In this document: positions 1-7,609 of the stretch, one piece after another | How the letters are laid out: each line of letters begins with the position of its first letter | Numbering within the stretch: position 1 is the stretch's first letter | Assembly (NCBI GenBank): GCA_963828625.1 | Contig: CAWHEX010000003.1 | Location: forward strand, 682,001-746,000 | DNA length: 64,000 nucleotides | Direction: 5' to 3' | From: PALSA-894 sp963828625 | GTDB taxonomy: Bacteria > Pseudomonadota > Alphaproteobacteria > Rhizobiales > Xanthobacteraceae | The notes under the pieces: model-generated | What the model saw: the letters and a program-made list of their open reading frames with translations, nothing else | The model's database searches: none | Told to the model about the DNA's origin: nothing | Translations under genes and position numbers: made by a program

Positions 1-48
1 CGCGCTGATCGACGGCGATGTCGGCCGCCCCTTACTCCACAGGGCCTC

Positions 49-1533
49 GTGCAAAGCTTGGAAAAGCGCGCAGCGATAAACGACGACGCGGAGATGTTCG
101 CGCTCGCACCGGTCTCGCTTTGGCTGGAAGACTACAGCGGGCTGAAACATCTTTTCACGCAGTGGCGCCGCGATGGAGTCACCGATCTGCGCGCGCATCT
201 TGCCGCCGACCATCGGCGGGTCGCCGAGTGCTCCGCGCAGATCAAGGTCGTGAAGGTCAATCGCGCGACGCTGACGCTGTTCGAAGCGATCGACGTCGAT
301 CATCTGATCGACAATCTCGCGCGCGTGTTCCGCGACGACATGCTCACCACCCACATCGAAGAATTGGTGCAGCTCTGGGAGGGCAAGACCGGCTTCTTCA
401 GCCATACCGTCAACTACACGCTGACCGGACGGCGCATCGACATCCAGCTCAGGGGGTCGATCCTGCCCGGCTACGAACAGACGTGGGACCGCGTGCTCGT
501 CGCGATCGAGGACGTGACCGTGCGCGAGAGCGCGCGACGGGACATGGTTGCGAGCGAGGCCTATGCGCGCGGCCTGTTCGAGCATTCGCCGGTCTCGCTC
601 TGGGTCGAGGACTTCTCGGCAATCAAGACCCTGCTCGACGAGATGCGAGAGCGCGGCATCGTCGATTTCCGTGTCTTCACCGACGTTCATCCGGAATTCG
701 TCACGCGCTGCATGAACGAAATCCGCGTGATCGACGTCAACCGGCATACACTCGAACTGTTCGGCGCGCCCAACCGGGAAGCGCTGCTGGCGCGGCTCTC
801 CGATATCTTCCGCGACGACATGCAGCAGCAATTTCGCGAGCAGCTGATCGATCTGTGGGACGGCAAGCTGTTCCAGAGCCGCGAGGTCATGAACTACGCG
901 CTCGACGGGACCGAACTGCATCTGCACATGCAATTCTCGGTGTTCCCGGGGCGCGAGCGCGACTGGTCGCAGGTGCAGATCGCGCTGACCGACATCACGG
1001 CACGCAAGAAGGCGGAAGCCTATCTGGAGTACCTCGGCAAGCACGACGTGCTGACCAAGCTCTACAATCGCTCGTTCTACGCCGACGAACTCGCCCGGCT
1101 CGAGCGCAAGGGACCGCACCCAATCACCATCATCATCGCGGACCTCAACGGGCTGAAGTCCGCCAATGACCAGTTCGGGCACTCGGTCGGCGATGCGCTG
1201 TTGCGACGCGCCGGCGAGGTGCTCAATGCACTCGTGGAGCGTCCGAACTACGCGGCGCGCATCGGCGGCGACGAATTTGCCGTGTTGCTGCCGGGCATGG
1301 ACGAGTCCGCGGGCGCGGCCATGGTGGATGCAATCCATCGGCTGACCGAGATCAACAATCAATTCTATCCTGGCTCGCCGCTAAGCTTTTCGATGGGAGC
1401 GGCGACCAGCACGTCCGGCGAGCGGCTTGAAGCCGTGGTCAAGCGGGCCGACCTCGCGATGTTCGAGGAGAAGCGCGTCCACTACGCGCGCGAAACGGAC
1501 ACGCCGCCCGCGGCCCGCGTGAACTCCGCCTAA
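49..1533 (+). CDS. Diguanylate cyclase with two tandem PAS-like sensor modules
   Basis: Predicted cytoplasmic enzyme making cyclic di-GMP from two GTP. Two near-identical PAS-like modules (about residues 16-165 and 184-330) each begin with the same phrase, PVSLWxED, and contain an FRDDM block, so they look like an internal duplication. A GGDEF domain follows (about 340-485) with HDVLTKLYNRS at its start and an intact GGDEF signature at 406-410, so it should be catalytic. The inhibitory RxxD site normally five residues upstream reads RPNY, so product inhibition is probably lost. No EAL domain, signal peptide or membrane segment is seen. The start chosen is GTG at 49 after CAGGG; ATG at 94 is an alternative and the frame is open to the window edge. 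An upstream gene may end at the TAA at 77-79 in another frame. Confidence 0.85.
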   Translation: MQSLEKRAAINDDAEMFALAPVSLWLEDYSGLKHLFTQWRRDGVTDLRAHLAADHRRVAECSAQIKVVKVNRATLTLFEAIDVDHLIDNLARVFRDDMLTTHIEELVQLWEGKTGFFSHTVNYTLTGRRIDIQLRGSILPGYEQTWDRVLVAIEDVTVRESARRDMVASEAYARGLFEHSPVSLWVEDFSAIKTLLDEMRERGIVDFRVFTDVHPEFVTRCMNEIRVIDVNRHTLELFGAPNREALLARLSDIFRDDMQQQFREQLIDLWDGKLFQSREVMNYALDGTELHLHMQFSVFPGRERDWSQVQIALTDITARKKAEAYLEYLGKHDVLTKLYNRSFYADELARLERKGPHPITIIIADLNGLKSANDQFGHSVGDALLRRAGEVLNALVERPNYAARIGGDEFAVLLPGMDESAGAAMVDAIHRLTEINNQFYPGSPLSFSMGAATSTSGERLEAVVKRADLAMFEEKRVHYARETDTPPAARVNSA

Positions 1534-1534
1534 C

Positions 1535-2317
1535 TCAGACGAACTGCACCGAGATACTGCCGAGTGCGCCGAAGTCGGCGCGCACCGTATCGCCCTTCTG
1601 CGCCCAGATCACACGGGTGAAGGAGCCGGCCAAGACAAGATGCCCCGCTTCGAGGGCGACGCCATGCTGGCCGAGCTTGTTGGCGAGCCAGGCGACGCCC
1701 ATCGCGGGATGGCCGAGCACGCCGGCCGCGACGCCGGTCTCCTCGATTTCGGAATTGCGCATCATGATGCCGCCGACCCAGCGCAGGTCGATATCCATCG
1801 GCCCGACCGGACGTCCGCCGACCACGATGCCGGCGGCAGCTCCGTTATCGGAGATGGTATCGAAGATCTTGCGCGGATTGATGATGCGCGCATCGACGAT
1901 CTCGATCGAGGGAACGACGTATTCGGTCGCGCGCAACACATCGGTCAGGCCGACGCCCGGGCCCTTCAACTCCTTGCCGAGGACGAACGCCAGCTCGACC
2001 TCGACGCGCGGCGCGCAGTAGTTCTCGTGGGGCACCTTCCCGCCGTCCGGGACGATCATGGACTCGAACAGATAGCCGTAGTCCGGCTCCCCGATCTGCG
2101 AGGACTGTTGCATCGCCTTGGAGGTGAGGCCGACCTTGTGGCCGATCAGCTTTTCGCCGGCCGCCATGCGGCGCTTGGCGCAAATGGTCGAGATCGCGTA
2201 GGCGTCCTCGAAGGTGATGCCGGGGAACGTGACCGAAAGCTGGGTTGCCTGCTTTCGCGTCTTTTCCGCGTTCATCAGAATGTCGGCGGCCTTGGCCCGA
2301 TCGGCGTCTGAGAGCAT
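1535..2317 (-). CDS. 2-keto-4-pentenoate / 2-oxohept-4-ene-1,7-dioate hydratase family protein
   Basis: About 260 residues of the fumarylacetoacetase-like hydratase fold (MhpD/HpaH group), which adds water to 2-hydroxydienoates during meta-cleavage of aromatics using a divalent metal. Visible landmarks are IGHKVGLTSKAMQQ near residue 55, the acidic metal-binding stretch RVEVELAFVLG in the middle, and the C-terminal GHPAMGVAWLANKL and GSFTRV blocks. The start is the ATG at 2317, preceded by GGGGA; the open frame runs 27 codons further but those residues are not family-like. The next gene upstream is 130 bp away and no other aromatic meta-cleavage gene is adjacent, so the substrate cannot be fixed. 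HpaH (homoprotocatechuate pathway) is my best guess from the opening motif. Confidence 0.8.
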   Translation of the reverse strand: MLSDADRAKAADILMNAEKTRKQATQLSVTFPGITFEDAYAISTICAKRRMAAGEKLIGHKVGLTSKAMQQSSQIGEPDYGYLFESMIVPDGGKVPHENYCAPRVEVELAFVLGKELKGPGVGLTDVLRATEYVVPSIEIVDARIINPRKIFDTISDNGAAAGIVVGGRPVGPMDIDLRWVGGIMMRNSEIEETGVAAGVLGHPAMGVAWLANKLGQHGVALEAGHLVLAGSFTRVIWAQKGDTVRADFGALGSISVQFV

Positions 2318-2447
2318 ATCCGTCCCCGGTTTGGTCAGTTCTGGGTCAGATAGCAGGAAAGCGCGCCGGCCGCGACGCGTCGTGCCATCCCAAAACAAAA
2401 ACGGCGATCCTGAGATCGCCGCTTGGTCGTCTCGATGGAAGGAAGCC

Positions 2448-3032
2448 TCAGGCCGCCGCGGTATCCGCGCCGTCGCGCCCGCGTGCAGTCTTGAGCTTCT
2501 TGAATTTCTGCTCGATCTGGAGGTGAACGCGTTTGATCCAGCGTTCTGCCTCGCGTGCGCGGGACTCGGCCTGGGTGGCGCGGCGCTCCAGCGAGCGGTT
2601 GAGCGCCTCGAGGGTACTCAGCCGGGCTTCCAGGGTCCGGAAGCGATCCAGCGCCCGGGTAAGCAAGGCCTCAATGCGCTGCTCGGTCACGGAGAAATTG
2701 TCGGTGACCTGATCGACGAGATCGAGCGTCGCCTGCGCGGTCCTGCCAAGATCGGTTTCGCTCGCGGCAGTCGCTGTCGCGCCCAGCGCGTCCTCTTCCA
2801 GAGCGAGGCGGAAGACGTTCTCGGCGCTCGAGGTCTCTGTGAACGTACGCGCGGGCGGTGTCCGTGCGCTGGCCAGCTCGCGCAAGCCAGCTTCGGTCAC
2901 GCTGGATGACGATGGTGTTCTGGCCGGGGGTACGCTCTTCTGCGCTGCCTCGCGCCAGCCAAGTCCATATGCTTCCCGACGAATTTCTTCGATCAGGCGC
3001 TGCAGACTTTCGTGGGTATAGTCTGTTGACAT
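2448..3032 (-). CDS. Hypothetical coiled-coil protein
   Basis: 194-residue protein of unknown function. The N-terminal half is low-complexity, rich in Ser, Thr, Ala and Pro. The C-terminal half (about residues 100-180) is strongly helical with heptad-like Leu/Ala spacing (IEALLTRALDRF, LEARLSTLEALNRSLERR), indicating a coiled coil, and it ends in a basic Lys-rich stretch. No signal peptide or membrane span is seen. The ATG at 3032 follows GGGAGA, which decides the start over an in-frame codon nine residues upstream. A promoter-like TTGACA lies upstream at 3081-3086. Similar short coiled-coil proteins are common in Bradyrhizobiaceae, but I do not recognise a named family. Confidence 0.7.
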   Translation of the reverse strand: MSTDYTHESLQRLIEEIRREAYGLGWREAAQKSVPPARTPSSSSVTEAGLRELASARTPPARTFTETSSAENVFRLALEEDALGATATAASETDLGRTAQATLDLVDQVTDNFSVTEQRIEALLTRALDRFRTLEARLSTLEALNRSLERRATQAESRAREAERWIKRVHLQIEQKFKKLKTARGRDGADTAAA

Positions 3033-3057
3033 GATTCTCCCGCCGCCATCACTTAGC

Positions 3058-3086
3058 ATTCAGCGGCGTCGCTCGCAGAGTGTCAA
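3058..3086 (-). promoter_or_regulatory. Candidate sigma-70 type promoter for the coiled-coil gene
   Basis: On the minus strand a perfect -35 hexamer TTGACA (3081-3086) is followed after 17 bp by CTGAAT (3058-3063), about 25 bp before the ATG at 3032. The -35 and spacing are good, the -10 is weak. Confidence 0.35.
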
Positions 3087-3180
3087 GTTACCGCCCCAGA
3101 AAAACCGCTAGAAAAACTCGGCAATCCCCAAGAACCGTCACAGCATAACGAGGTTCCTTGACGTCGGAAAACCGTGACGT

Positions 3181-4608
3181 TCAAGCTGCTTGTCCCACCG
3201 CGGGAAGCAGGTGGGAAATCGAGTTGGCGTAATATCGCAGCAGCGCCTCCTCGCGCGGGTTGGCGCGGTAGAGGCCGTCCTGCTCCTCGACAAAGTGGCG
3301 CAGCAGCAGCATCCGGAGACCGACCTCCACCGCATAGTCTTGGTCCGCGCGCGGGATATGGATGTGGGCGCCATTCGCGATCAGGCGGCGGATCAGGATC
3401 TCGATCTCGCCCTTGAGTTCGAGCGCCGAAAGGGGCCGCGCCGCGGCCAGAACGACGGTCGCGACGAGGGACACCGGCAACGCCGGCACCACCTGACCGA
3501 CCTTCTCCATCAGCGTCGCGCCGAGTTGCTCGATTTCCGCAAAACGTCGCGTTTCGTCGAGCGTACGGAAATCGAGACCGCGCCCAGTCAGGTACTCCCG
3601 TAGGGAAACCGGACGTCCGAAGCTGACGCACGCGTAGCCGTAGCGATAGAGCCTGCCGCGCATTCGAAGCATCAGGTTCTGCCAGAGGAAGCCGGCGAGC
3701 ACGGCCGGCGAGAACTGGAAGCGCGGCCGCTCGCCCTGCGGGGTCGTCGCGGCCGCGACCTGAACGCGGTCCTCGATCACCCGATCGTAATTGATGCCCA
3801 CCGGCACGAACACGGCATCACGCGCGCCGCGCGGATCGAAGGCCGACACCATGTAGCTCAGGAGGCCGAACTTGGGCGGCCGCAGCTTGCCGTCGCGGGT
3901 CAGGCCGCCTTCGGGAAACATCGCCTGCGTGAGGCCGCCCGCGACCGCCAAATGAACGTAGCGGGACAGCACCTTGCGATAGAGCGGCTCGCGCGAGTCC
4001 CGGCGTACGAAATAGGCGCCCATCGAGCGGATCAGGTTCTGCAACAACCAGATCCGCGCCCACTCCCCCACCGCGTAGCTGAGCGCCGAGGAGGTCGACG
4101 CCAGATAGGTGACCAGCACGTAGTCCATGTTGGAGCGGTGATTGATGACGAAGATCACGGCGGCGTCCGGATCGACCGTCTTCATCGCGTCTTCGTCCAT
4201 GTAGCCGAGGCGGACGCGGTACAGGAACATCGAGAGCCAGCGCGCGAGCCGCGTTCCGATGCGGAAGTACGCATAGGTCGAGAACGACGGCACGATCTCC
4301 CGGGCATACCGGCGTGCGCGCGCCTGCGCGGCCTCGCGCGGGACGTTGTTGGCCGTTGCGTACTCCTCGACCGCGCGCAGCACCTCCGGGTCGAAGATCA
4401 GCTGATCGATCAGCGCCTGACGCTTGGCGAGCTTGAAGGGCTGGATGCGCAGCTTCAGCCGCGTATTGAGCTCCTCGATCGCGCGATTGAGGCGGCGGCG
4501 CATGAACCAGCGAACGCTCGGCACCAGAATCCGGTCGAACGCCGCCCAGACAGCGAGCACTCCCACAACGACGGCAAGCCAGAGCGGGATCGTGACGCTG
4601 GAGTTCAT
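3181..4608 (-). CDS. PlsB-like glycerol-3-phosphate 1-O-acyltransferase
   Basis: 475-residue membrane-associated acyltransferase of the PlsB/GPAT-DHAPAT type, expected to acylate the sn-1 position of glycerol-3-phosphate. One hydrophobic segment lies at the N-terminus (about 8-24). The catalytic HX4D box is intact (NHRSNMD, His157-Asp162) and the phosphate-binding block FPEGG is at 231-235. It is much shorter than E. coli PlsB (about 800 aa), as is common in Rhizobiales, where a second PlsX/PlsY route often coexists. Its start at 4608 overlaps the stop of the upstream flavoprotein gene as ATGA, implying translational coupling. It is the last gene of the leftward run beginning at 9853. A longer frame upstream (to 4749) covers the neighbour out of frame and was not used. 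Confidence 0.85.
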   Translation of the reverse strand: MNSSVTIPLWLAVVVGVLAVWAAFDRILVPSVRWFMRRRLNRAIEELNTRLKLRIQPFKLAKRQALIDQLIFDPEVLRAVEEYATANNVPREAAQARARRYAREIVPSFSTYAYFRIGTRLARWLSMFLYRVRLGYMDEDAMKTVDPDAAVIFVINHRSNMDYVLVTYLASTSSALSYAVGEWARIWLLQNLIRSMGAYFVRRDSREPLYRKVLSRYVHLAVAGGLTQAMFPEGGLTRDGKLRPPKFGLLSYMVSAFDPRGARDAVFVPVGINYDRVIEDRVQVAAATTPQGERPRFQFSPAVLAGFLWQNLMLRMRGRLYRYGYACVSFGRPVSLREYLTGRGLDFRTLDETRRFAEIEQLGATLMEKVGQVVPALPVSLVATVVLAAARPLSALELKGEIEILIRRLIANGAHIHIPRADQDYAVEVGLRMLLLRHFVEEQDGLYRANPREEALLRYYANSISHLLPAVGQAA

Positions 4609-5201
4609 CGCGCGACGGGTTGGCGCGGGTGCACGTAGCCCTTGAACAAGTCGAAGCCCTTCCACGCCGGCTCGACCGGATCGCAGTCCGGCTGCGGCGC
4701 ATAGACCGAGGGTTCGACGAGCTGCATTTTCGGAATGTAGCGCGGACAATTCGGGAAGATCGCACGTGCCTGCACGCGCACGATCAGTTGCGCGCCGACG
4801 GTTTCGGCAAGCAGCGGGTCCTCGCGCGAGACGCTCGCGGTGCCGTTGACGCGCAGGCGGCGTGGTTTCTCATGCAGGTCGATGAACAGGAGCCCGACAT
4901 TCGGATTGACCCGCGTATTGCCGAGGCTCTTGAACATGCCGTTGCCGTCGTAGTCCGGAAACGCCAGTTCGGAGTCGCCGGTTATACGCACGAAGCCGGG
5001 CGGTCCGCCCTTGAATGAGCAGTCCGGCCGTCCCTCGGCATCGGCAGTCGAAAGGAAAAAGTAGATCGTGCTTTCGATGAAAGCCTTGTCGTCGGCCGTG
5101 AAAGCGGTGCGGGTGAGCTTCTCTTCGAGGCGGTCGGAGATGCGGCGGCTGTCGAACTGATCCTGCAGTTGGCGATTGCCCTCGTGGTACATGATCGTCA
5201 T
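4605..5201 (-). CDS. Pyridoxamine 5'-phosphate oxidase (PPOX) family FMN-binding protein
   Basis: 198-residue split-barrel flavoprotein. The body shows the family pattern: FFLSTADAEGRPDCSFKGGPPGFVRI near residue 50, then FPDYDGNGMFKSLGNTRVNPNVGLLFID and a dimer-forming C-terminus with CPRYIPKMQ. Members bind FMN or F420 and reduce small molecules; true PdxH activity is unlikely because the pathway-specific C-terminus is absent. The ATG at 5201 sits after GGGGAGGG, a strong ribosome site that excludes the upstream extension. It lies 34 bp after the stop of the FAD-dependent reductase and overlaps the PlsB-like start, so it probably acts in the same oxidoreductase operon, perhaps receiving electrons from that reductase (inference). 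Confidence 0.85.
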   Translation of the reverse strand: MTIMYHEGNRQLQDQFDSRRISDRLEEKLTRTAFTADDKAFIESTIYFFLSTADAEGRPDCSFKGGPPGFVRITGDSELAFPDYDGNGMFKSLGNTRVNPNVGLLFIDLHEKPRRLRVNGTASVSREDPLLAETVGAQLIVRVQARAIFPNCPRYIPKMQLVEPSVYAPQPDCDPVEPAWKGFDLFKGYVHPRQPVAR

Positions 5202-5235
5202 TGGCGCCCTCCCCGATGAGGCGGCCATTGTCCAA

Positions 5236-6391
5236 TCAAGCCGTCTCCTCCGCAATGCGCTTGCGGCCGCTCATGTAGGCGCGGCCGTCGTTGACGGCGT
5301 CGACCGCGATCAGCTTTCCGGCCTTGCGGTACTCGACCGAAAACCGCGCCGCTGCGACGTCGCCCACGGTCCGGGCGTCGTCATAGCCATCCGAAAGCCC
5401 CGCCATCTGCAGCTTCAATTCGTATTGATCTGACCAGAACCAGGGCACCGGATCGTAGGTCTGCGGCTTGCCGAGGATCGCGGCGGCCACCGCCTTGGCC
5501 TGATCGATGGCATTCTGCACGCACTCCAGCCGCAGCCGGCGACCATAGCGCCGGCTCGGGAAACGGGTGCAGTCGCCGGCCGCATGGATGGCCGGGTCTG
5601 CGGTACTGCCATGCGCGTCCACCACGATGCCGTCCTCGCAAGGCAATTCAGCCGCAGCGGCGAGGTCGTCGTTCGGCTTCGCGCCGACCGCGAGCAGTAC
5701 CAAGTCGGCGGGCAGCGCCGCGCCGTCCGCGAGGCGGACCTGCGCAACCTTGCCCTCGCCTTCGATCGCGGCAAGCCGCGCGCCGAGGCGGATATCGACG
5801 CCGCGCTTGCGGTGAAAGTCCTGCATGAAGGTCGAGATCACCGGCGAGGTGACGCGCTTCATCACGCGATCCTCCGCCTCCAGCACCGTGACTTCCCGCC
5901 CCTCCCCGCGCGCGACCGCCGCGACCTCGAGGCCGATATAGCCACCGCCGACGATGACGATGTGCTTGGCCGCGTCCATCGGGGCCCGCAGCGCGCGCAC
6001 ATCGTTGATCTTGCGCAGCGAAAACACGCCCGGCATATCGGTGCCGGGTATGAGGCAGCGGGCGCGCACGCGTGCCGGTCGACAGGAACAGCGTGCCGTA
6101 TTCGGCGTACCCGCCTTCGAATGTCACCCGTTTGCCGGTGCGATCGATCAACCGAACGGACACGCCGTAATCTGCGGTCACGCCCTGTTCGGTCCAGAAT
6201 TTCTCCGGGCGGAAATAGAGCGTGTCGGCTGCCGGGCGCTCGGTGAGAAATTTCTTCGACAGCGGCGGGCGCTGGTACGGCGCATAGGGCTCGTCGCCGA
6301 TCATGCGGATCGGCTCCTTGTAGCCGCCCTGGCGCAGGCTCACGACGAGTTGCGCGGCCGCCTGCCCGGCTCCGACAATGACGACGCTCAT
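5236..6391 (-). pseudogene. Ferredoxin/rhodocoxin reductase-like FAD-NAD(P)-binding oxidoreductase, frame broken as given
   Basis: Reconstructs to about 384 residues of the pyridine nucleotide-disulfide oxidoreductase family that passes electrons from NAD(P)H to ferredoxins serving P450s or dioxygenases. The first frame holds the FAD site VIVGAGQAA (residues 3-11), PYQRPPLSK and LSTGTRARPL. The second frame holds IPGTDMPGVFSLR, the NAD site IVGGGYIGLE and the C-terminal AGDCTRFP and WFWSDQY motifs. The frames join at 6052-6055, where one extra base is present. The start overlaps the hydrolase-OsmC gene stop as ATGA. All motifs on both sides are intact, so a sequencing insertion is more likely than real decay. 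Confidence 0.8.
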
Positions 6392-7599
6392 GCGGCTTCC
6401 CGGGTCCGGATATCGATCTCGCCGTGCAGCGTACGGTGAACCGGGCATTTGTCGGCGATTTCAAGCAATCTCATGCGCTGCTCGGCCGAAAGCTCGCCTT
6501 CCAGCGTGACCTCGCGATCGATGCGGTCGATCTTGCCTTCTTTCGTCTCGCAGTTCTCGCAGTCGGCGGCATGGATCTTGTCGTGCTTGAGCCGCACAGC
6601 GACACGCGTAAGCGGAATCTTCTTCAGGTCCGCATAGAGCCGGATGGTCATCGACGTGCACGCGCCTAGCCCTGCGAGCAGATATTCGTAAGGGCTCGGC
6701 CCGCTTCCGTTGCCGCCGACCGAGGTCGGCTCGTCGGCGAGATAGCGGTGCGGCCCGGCGATGATCGACTGCTCGAACTTGCCGTTGCGTGTTTCGGCGA
6801 CCAGCACGCCGTCGAGCGGCATCACGTCGGGCTCCGGCACCATGTCGAGATAGCGCTCCGACCAGGCGGCGATCACGTCCGCCGCGTAGACTGCGTCGCG
6901 ACGCTTGCTCAGCAAATGATCGGCATCGCCGAGCGAGACGAAGCTCTTCGGGTGCTTTGCGGCGCCAAAGATCGCGCTCGCATTCTCGACGCCGACCAGA
7001 TTGTCGGTGGGCGAATGCAGCACCAGCAGCGCCTTGCGCAGATTGGCGAGACACGCATGCAGCTTCTGCTCGCTCACGTCATCGAGGAATTCCTTGCGGA
7101 TGCGGAACGGACGGCCCGCCAGCGCGACCTCGACCTCGCCCTCCGCATGGATCCGCTCGACCTGATCCTTGAACAGCCCGGTGACATGCGCGGGATCGGC
7201 GGGCGCCGCGATGGTGGCAACAGCGCGCGCCTCCGGAATGCGCGACGCGGCCGCGAGGATCGCGGCGCCGCCGAGGCTGTGCCCGATCAGGATCGCGGGC
7301 GGCTGGTGCATCTTGCGCAGATGGTCGGCCGCCGCCACCAGATCATCGACGTTGGACGAAAACGTCGTGTTGGCGAACTCGCCCTCGCTCGCGCCCAGCC
7401 CAGTGAAGTCGAAGCGCGACACCGCGATGCCACGCGCCGTCAGGCCCTCGGCGATGCGCTTGGCGGCGAGCACGTCCTTGCCGCAGGTAAAGCAGTGCGC
7501 GAACAGCGCGAACGCGACCGGTTGTCCGGCCGGGCGGTCGAGCAGAGCAGAGAGCTTCTCGCCGCGCGCGTTGGGAAAGTCGAACCGTTCGGACGGCAT
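6388..7599 (-). CDS. Bifunctional alpha/beta hydrolase - OsmC fusion protein
   Basis: 403 residues. The N-terminal part (about 1-250) is an alpha/beta hydrolase: FAHCFTCGKD, the nucleophile elbow GHSLGG, and GDADHLLS carrying the catalytic His. The C-terminal part (about 265-403) is an OsmC/Ohr peroxiredoxin-like domain with both expected redox cysteines, in LGACTSMT and DKCPVHRTL. OsmC proteins reduce organic hydroperoxides; the hydrolase may feed on ester or peroxide-containing lipids (inference). This fusion is a known architecture in proteobacteria. The ATG at 7599 follows GGGAGG and lies 10 bp after the stop of the spermidine-synthase fusion gene. The gene overlaps the reductase gene downstream by 4 bp, so the products likely work in one oxidative-stress or lipid-repair pathway. 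Confidence 0.9.
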   Translation of the reverse strand: MPSERFDFPNARGEKLSALLDRPAGQPVAFALFAHCFTCGKDVLAAKRIAEGLTARGIAVSRFDFTGLGASEGEFANTTFSSNVDDLVAAADHLRKMHQPPAILIGHSLGGAAILAAASRIPEARAVATIAAPADPAHVTGLFKDQVERIHAEGEVEVALAGRPFRIRKEFLDDVSEQKLHACLANLRKALLVLHSPTDNLVGVENASAIFGAAKHPKSFVSLGDADHLLSKRRDAVYAADVIAAWSERYLDMVPEPDVMPLDGVLVAETRNGKFEQSIIAGPHRYLADEPTSVGGNGSGPSPYEYLLAGLGACTSMTIRLYADLKKIPLTRVAVRLKHDKIHAADCENCETKEGKIDRIDREVTLEGELSAEQRMRLLEIADKCPVHRTLHGEIDIRTREAA

Positions 7600-7609
7600 T
7601 CCGGCCTCC

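Noticed and set aside
1535..2317. Assignment of this hydratase to the homogentisate pathway seen at 59-64 kb
   Set aside because: Family and distance do not support it; it belongs to a different ring-cleavage pathway and no neighbour links the two.
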